A stretch of DNA of 64,000 nucleotides from CAISIP01 sp031367285 (lineage in GTDB: Bacteria; Pseudomonadota; Gammaproteobacteria; Burkholderiales; Burkholderiaceae_C): NCBI GenBank assembly GCA_031367285.1, contig JANLPN010000336.1, forward strand, positions 1 through 64,000, in the 5' to 3' direction. Position numbers and translations under genes: made by a program. This document shows positions 59,684-64,000 of the stretch, one piece after another (position 1 is the stretch's first letter; every line of letters starts with the position of its first letter). Under the pieces are notes generated by a model that was given only the letters and a program-made list of their open reading frames with translations, did no database searches and was not told the DNA's origin.

Positions 59684-60573
59684 ACATTCAAGTCGCGGCT
59701 TCAGTCCCGAACCAGTCGGCACGTTCAGGCTGGATTTCCCGGCTGACGGGCAAGGGGGGGCCACCCCTATTGGCGTCGCTGATGTGCGCACTGCTCTTGA
59801 TTGCCGCCATCTTCGGTACCGCCATCACGCCGTACTCGGAAACCACGATCGACTTCGACGCAGTCATGATGCCGCCGGCGTGGCAGGACGAAGGCTCGAG
59901 CCGCCATCCATTGGGTACCGACCAACTCGGGCGCGACATCCTGAGCCGGTTGGTTGCGGGTGCCCAGGTGTCCATGATGGTGGCCGTCGCCGCCGTGGTG
60001 GTGGGGGGGATTCTCGGTACTTTTATCGGGCTCATCGCGGGGTATTTCGGCGGTGTGATCGGATCAGTACTGTCACGGCTTACCGAAGCTTTCCTGGCGC
60101 TGCCCTTCATTTTGATGGCACTCGCACTGGTGGCGGCGCTTGGCCCCGGGCTGCAGAACATCATCATCGTGATGATCATCACCAACTGGGCGCGTTACGC
60201 CCGGCTGGTGCGCAGCGAAGTGCTTGGCATCAAGGAGCGGGACTTCGTGTTGCTGGCGCGTATTGCCGGGGTGTCCCGGGTCATGATCGCCTTGCGCCAT
60301 GTGTTGCCGAATGCCGTCAACTCGGTGGCAATTCTCGCGATTCTCGACGTCGGACGGGCCATGATCCTGGAGTCGGCATTGTCGTTTCTGGGGCTGGGCG
60401 TGCAGCCGCCGAGTGTTTCCTGGGGCGTGATGCTGGCCGACGCCAAATCCTTCATGGGATTTGCCTGGTGGTTAGCGCTGTTTCCGGGGGTCGCCATCTT
60501 TCTCTCGGTTTTGAGTTTCAGCGCGTTGGGTGACTGGTTGCACACCAAGTTCGACCCACGTACCGGTTTGTAG
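59680..60573 (+). CDS. ABC transporter permease (DppC-like)
   Basis: 297 residues, N-terminal cytoplasmic stretch, five to six membrane segments and the EAA loop ALRHVLPNAVNSVAILAIL near residue 205. The HPLGTDQLGRDILSRLVAGA motif is typical of DppC/OppC. Pairs with the DppB-like protein. The ribosome site GGAGG lies within the 62-bp spacer repeat. Confidence 0.93.
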   Translation: MNIQVAASVPNQSARSGWISRLTGKGGPPLLASLMCALLLIAAIFGTAITPYSETTIDFDAVMMPPAWQDEGSSRHPLGTDQLGRDILSRLVAGAQVSMMVAVAAVVVGGILGTFIGLIAGYFGGVIGSVLSRLTEAFLALPFILMALALVAALGPGLQNIIIVMIITNWARYARLVRSEVLGIKERDFVLLARIAGVSRVMIALRHVLPNAVNSVAILAILDVGRAMILESALSFLGLGVQPPSVSWGVMLADAKSFMGFAWWLALFPGVAIFLSVLSFSALGDWLHTKFDPRTGL

Positions 60574-60584
60574 GGAAATTGTCC

Positions 60585-61607
60585 GTGTCTCTGTTGTCTG
60601 TCAGCGACCTGAGTGTTCAATTCGGACCCAAGGATCACCCGATCGCCGCGGTGGCGAATGCCAGTTTCAATGTAGAACCTGGCCAGATCATCGGTGTGGT
60701 GGGCGAATCCGGCAGCGGAAAATCGACCATGTGCACGGCCGTGATGCGCTCCCTGCCGGTGAGCGCGCGGGTCAGCGGTGATATCCGGTTCGATGGTCAG
60801 GCGTTGTTTTCCCTTACGCCGGCGCAGATGCGGGAGATCCGCGGCCGGGACATATCAATGATCTTGCAGAACCCAATGACCTCGCTCGATCCGTTGTTCA
60901 CGATCGGCAGCCAGGCGCGTGAAGTGCTGAAGCTGCATGGCGCGATTCCGAATGCAACCGAACAGGATGCGGTGGACCTGCTGCGCAAGGTGCGCATCAC
61001 GGCCCCCGAAATGCGGGTGCGGCAGTACCCCCACCAGATGAGCGGAGGCATGAAGCAACGCATTCTTACGGCGTTTGCCACTGCTTCATCGCCCAAGCTG
61101 CTGGTCGCGGATGAGCCGACCACGGCGCTGGACGCCACGGTCCAGGAGGAAATCCTGTCTTTGTTCTGGGAACTGCGCAACACGTCGAACATGGCGATCA
61201 TCATCGTGACGCACGACTTAAGCGTGGTGCGCCGGATCAGCGACCGCACCCTGGTGATGTACGCGGGGCGCATTGTCGAGTCAGGCCCGACAACCGAAGT
61301 TTTCGATAGCCCGCGACATCCGTACACGCAAGGGTTGATTGGCTCGATACCCCGGGTGGTAAACGGCCGCGTGGAACTGAACTCGATTCCGGGGCAAGTT
61401 CCGCGCCTTGATCAGCTCGGCAGCGGCTGTTCCTTTGCCGAACGCTGCGATCGGGCAACCCAGGAGTGCACGCGCCAGCCGGCATCGCGTGCCGTCGGCG
61501 AGGATCATCATGTGTTGTGCTGGCATCCTGTCGGAATGCCGGGCATACCTCTGCAAAGCGGCTATGGCGCAAACGCATCGTCATTGCCCCTAAACCCAGT
61601 TCAATAA
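60585..61607 (+). CDS. ABC transporter ATP-binding protein (DppD-like)
   Basis: About 340 residues. Walker A GESGSGKST, signature MSGGMKQR, Walker B LLVADEPTTALD and the H-loop THDLS; the C-terminal oligopeptide-transporter domain holds a Cys cluster (GCSFAERCDRATQEC) typical of DppD/OppD, possibly an Fe-S site. I prefer the GTG at 60585, 8 bases after AGGGA, to a TTG at 60579. Same operon, 11 bp after the permease. Confidence 0.93.
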   Translation: MSLLSVSDLSVQFGPKDHPIAAVANASFNVEPGQIIGVVGESGSGKSTMCTAVMRSLPVSARVSGDIRFDGQALFSLTPAQMREIRGRDISMILQNPMTSLDPLFTIGSQAREVLKLHGAIPNATEQDAVDLLRKVRITAPEMRVRQYPHQMSGGMKQRILTAFATASSPKLLVADEPTTALDATVQEEILSLFWELRNTSNMAIIIVTHDLSVVRRISDRTLVMYAGRIVESGPTTEVFDSPRHPYTQGLIGSIPRVVNGRVELNSIPGQVPRLDQLGSGCSFAERCDRATQECTRQPASRAVGEDHHVLCWHPVGMPGIPLQSGYGANASSLPLNPVQ

Positions 61608-61611
61608 GTCC

Positions 61612-62622
61612 ATGCCGGTACAAGCCAAACCCTCCAGTGCGGTAGCCCCCGTCGCCGAGCACCTGATCGAGGCCAGGGGCCTGCAGAAGCGTTATCGCCT
61701 GAGCCGGCGGCAGCTTTTCGGGCCTGTGCCTTCCGTGCTCGCCGTGGACGACGTTTCGTTCATGGTGAAGAGGGGAACTACGTTCGGTCTCGTCGGTGAA
61801 TCCGGAAGCGGCAAGACCACGGTGGCCAAGATCCTGCTCAAGCTGGAAAAGCCGACCAAGGGCAACATGATCGTCGACGGAAAGGATATCTTTCAACAAG
61901 ATGCCAGTACCGAGCGCGCTTACCACGGCACGGTCCAGACCGTTCTGCAGGATCCCTACGGTGCGCTGAGCCCGCGGCTCAGGATTTCGCGCATCATCGC
62001 CGAGCCCCAGGTGACGCAAAGCGGTATGTCCTGGAAAGCCGCGGAAGACCATGCAGGTGCGCTGCTCGAACTGGTCGGCCTGCGGCGTGACGCCCTGCGC
62101 AAATACCCCCACGAGTTCAGTGGTGGACAAAGACAACGCATCGCGATCGCCCGCGCGCTGTCGGTCGAACCCCGCATCATCGTTCTCGACGAATCGGTCT
62201 CGGCGTTGGATGTCTCGGTGCGCGCGCAGATTCTGAAGCTGCTGGAAGATGTACAGCAAAAACTCGGCGTTACCTACTTGTTCATTGGGCACGATCAGGC
62301 GGTTGTCCGCTACATGTCGACCGATGTGGGCGTGATGTATCTGGGTCAGCTAGTGGAAATCGGCACGGCTGCGCAGGTATTCGGCCGTCCGGTGCACCCG
62401 TATACACACCAACTGGTGGCGGCCGGGTCGGCCGAAACCCGAATTGGTGCCCTGGTTGCGGCGGGCGATTTGCCGAGCCCCTTGAATCCGCCTTCGGGCT
62501 GCCGCTTCCATACAAGGTGCCCGCACGCGACTGCCATTTGCTCCGAGCAGCAGCCGGTGTTGCGCGAGATGCAGTCGGGGCACCTTGGGCGATGTCATCA
62601 CATGGAGCGCATCAACGCATAG
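61612..62622 (+). CDS. ABC transporter ATP-binding protein (DppF-like)
   Basis: 336 residues. Walker A GESGSGKTT, signature FSGGQRQR, Walker B IIVLDESVSALD, and the C-terminal Cys/His-rich end (GCRFHTRCPHATAIC). Forms the second ATPase of the transporter. It starts 4 bp after the previous stop. Confidence 0.93.
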   Translation: MPVQAKPSSAVAPVAEHLIEARGLQKRYRLSRRQLFGPVPSVLAVDDVSFMVKRGTTFGLVGESGSGKTTVAKILLKLEKPTKGNMIVDGKDIFQQDASTERAYHGTVQTVLQDPYGALSPRLRISRIIAEPQVTQSGMSWKAAEDHAGALLELVGLRRDALRKYPHEFSGGQRQRIAIARALSVEPRIIVLDESVSALDVSVRAQILKLLEDVQQKLGVTYLFIGHDQAVVRYMSTDVGVMYLGQLVEIGTAAQVFGRPVHPYTHQLVAAGSAETRIGALVAAGDLPSPLNPPSGCRFHTRCPHATAICSEQQPVLREMQSGHLGRCHHMERINA

Positions 62623-62683
62623 TCAAAACGGCGCACGCGGGCTCCGATGCCGTGTTGGCGCAAACCACAGCCGGGAGAAGCAA

Positions 62684-63559
62684 ATGGCAAGACCTATCAT
62701 CATCAGTTGCGCGGTTACCGGGGGCTCCGTGGAGGCAACCAGGAGAAGCCGTTATGTGCCCGTGACGCCACGGCAGATAGCCGATGAATGTATTGCGGCC
62801 GCAAAGGCCGGAGCGCACATTACGCACATTCACGTGCGCGATCCCGAGACGGCCGCCGCGACCCAGGAAATCAAATATTTCCGCGAGGTGGTGGACCGTA
62901 TCCGTGCAAGCGGTGTCGAGGTGCTGATCAACCTGAGCACTGGCTTCGGCGGTATTTTTTCGCCGTCCGCGGACGATCCGCGGCGTGCTTCCGCGGAAAG
63001 CAACATCACCACGCCGGAGTCGCGCGTTGCGCACGTGCTCGAACTCAAGCCCGATCTGTGCAGTCTGGACGTGGTCAGCATGAACCTTTCCTCGGCTGCG
63101 TTCATCAACGTGCCGCGGCATCTAGAGCAGATGGCATCCATGATTACCGCGGCCGGGGTCAAAGCGGAACTTGAAGCCTTCGACCATGGCCATCTGCGCA
63201 TGGCGGCCGACATGTTCAAGCGCGGGCTGGTCAAATCGCCGCCGCTGTTCCAGCTCTGTCTGGGCATAGACTGGGGTGCGCCCGCGGACACCGAAACCAT
63301 GCTGCTGATGCGCAACCAGCTGCCTGAAGGTGCGGTGTGGGCCGCATTCGGCATTTCGCGGCTGCAGTTTCCGATGGCAGCGCAGGCTGTCATCCTTGGC
63401 GGCCATGTGCGCGTGGGGCTGGAAGACAACCTGTATTTGTCGCAAGGTGAGTTGTCGCCAGGCAACGCGCCACTGGTGGAGCGCGCCGTGAAGATTATCG
63501 AGAATCTGGGCGAGCGGCGCGCCACCATGGCCGAAGCGCGGCAGATACTCGGCATCTGA
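62684..63559 (+). CDS. Beta-keto acid cleavage enzyme (BKACE/3-keto-5-aminohexanoate cleavage family)
   Basis: 291 residues of the DUF849/BKACE TIM-barrel family. The zinc-binding HIHVRD motif is near residue 47, with TGFGG and SLDVVSMN further on. The family condenses a beta-keto acid with acetyl-CoA to give a new CoA ester and acetoacetate; the best-known member acts in lysine fermentation. Paired with the oxidoreductase and transporter, it suggests degradation of an imported amino-acid-like compound through a beta-keto intermediate. GGGAGA precedes the ATG; an upstream frame overlaps the ATPase gene. Confidence 0.9.
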   Translation: MARPIIISCAVTGGSVEATRRSRYVPVTPRQIADECIAAAKAGAHITHIHVRDPETAAATQEIKYFREVVDRIRASGVEVLINLSTGFGGIFSPSADDPRRASAESNITTPESRVAHVLELKPDLCSLDVVSMNLSSAAFINVPRHLEQMASMITAAGVKAELEAFDHGHLRMAADMFKRGLVKSPPLFQLCLGIDWGAPADTETMLLMRNQLPEGAVWAAFGISRLQFPMAAQAVILGGHVRVGLEDNLYLSQGELSPGNAPLVERAVKIIENLGERRATMAEARQILGI

Positions 63560-63625
63560 CGGCCAAATTGTGCGTATCACGTAGTCAGCTCCATAGCTTT
63601 CGCAACCCCAAAGAGTCCGTCACAC

Positions 63626-64000
63626 ATGGTCAAAACCCTGACTCCTCCTCCTGCCCCTGTCCGTCGGCAAACCATTTCCGACCTTCCGGTGCAACATGCC
63701 CGGCAGCCCGGCAGCCCGGCGGAGTCGCGTGCACGGTTCTTCAACCCGGGCAACGCTTTCGACATCCGGCTGCCGGAGGTTCCCGACCACATCTTCACCG
63801 ACGAACCGCGGCGCGCCATGGCGGCCGCGACGCCCACCGGATTGATAAGCTGCGACCTGTCGCGCGAGATGGCATGTCCGTTTCCCGCAACCTCGCCGCT
63901 GATGCTGGCGCGTTATGCGCGTGTCCGGGCCGGTGAAAGCCTGCAGACTGCGTTCGTCGCCAGCGGTGTCATCTGCTATGTGATCCGTGGAGACGGTTCC
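63626..64000 (+). CDS. Cupin-domain protein, cut by the window end
   Basis: An open frame from ATG 63626 to the last base, 125 codons seen. The visible part reads ISDLPVQHARQPGS, FFNPGNAFDIRLPEVPDHIF, then a beta-strand pattern (LARYARVRAGESLQTAFVAS, GVICYVIRGDGS) typical of the first half of a cupin, as in gentisate dioxygenase-like or ectoine-type enzymes. Metal ligands are not yet visible. Same strand as the operon, 66 bp after the BKACE gene, so probably part of the pathway. Confidence 0.7.
   Translation, partial: MVKTLTPPPAPVRRQTISDLPVQHARQPGSPAESRARFFNPGNAFDIRLPEVPDHIFTDEPRRAMAAATPTGLISCDLSREMACPFPATSPLMLARYARVRAGESLQTAFVASGVICYVIRGDGS

Overview
The window is a contiguous piece of a high-GC betaproteobacterial chromosome. 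The gmk-rpoZ-spoT cluster with greB converging on it, the polyhydroxybutyrate depolymerase and the style of the small stress proteins point to Burkholderiales, most likely Comamonadaceae (Polaromonas/Rhodoferax/Variovorax-like). This assignment is an inference from gene content and order; no rRNA or tRNA gene was seen.

Layout. 0-16.4 kb: a CPA1 Na+/H+ antiporter, a CHRD lipoprotein, an AI-2E permease, fumC, a Crp/Fnr regulator, a response regulator, then a run of small envelope and stress proteins (DUF2383/PA2169 type, BON, helical bundle, collagen-like lipoprotein, DUF3309), a sorbosone-dehydrogenase-like lipoprotein, a CopG-type regulator next to a PHB depolymerase, and a MetE-like protein. 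16.4-37.8 kb: a two-component signalling island with two PAS/receiver hybrid kinases, a very large soluble hybrid kinase with 14 HAMP-type repeats of exactly 276 bp each, GAF and three receivers, single receivers, a broken hybrid kinase, a YqjD/E/K-like trio, DUF1328, and a divergent CHASE3 kinase/LuxR regulator pair. 38-45.3 kb: two transglutaminases, beta/gamma-crystallin and cysteine-repeat exported proteins, a large catalase and a YihY/BrkB membrane protein. 45.3-49.1 kb: greB, spoT, rpoZ and gmk, with a clear intrinsic terminator between rpoZ and spoT. 49.2-64 kb: a catabolic locus with a KPR/PanE-like reductase, a sugar-phosphate isomerase-like protein and a regulator made of an IS630-transposase-like half fused to a TetR half on the minus strand. 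Divergent from these runs a plus-strand operon: ABC binding protein, fused indolepyruvate oxidoreductase, two permeases, two ATPases, a beta-keto acid cleavage enzyme and a cupin cut by the window end.

The most unusual signals are not genes. (1) A 62-bp spacer family starts and ends at ATGA and sits between one gene's stop codon and the next gene's start codon (27224-27352, 59618-59683, and in tandem at 37280-37413). (2) A second insertion-like element is flanked by direct repeats of TGATATG, with a relative at 58560-58706, and ends against start codons. (3) A bipartite motif, TCCTACGC-N16-CCGAC, lies in the right orientation upstream of about six small stress/envelope genes and looks like an alternative-sigma promoter. 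(4) A CopG-type gene is preceded by four operator half-sites spaced exactly 11 bp apart. (5) The transposase/TetR fusion contains a perfect 34-bp palindrome.
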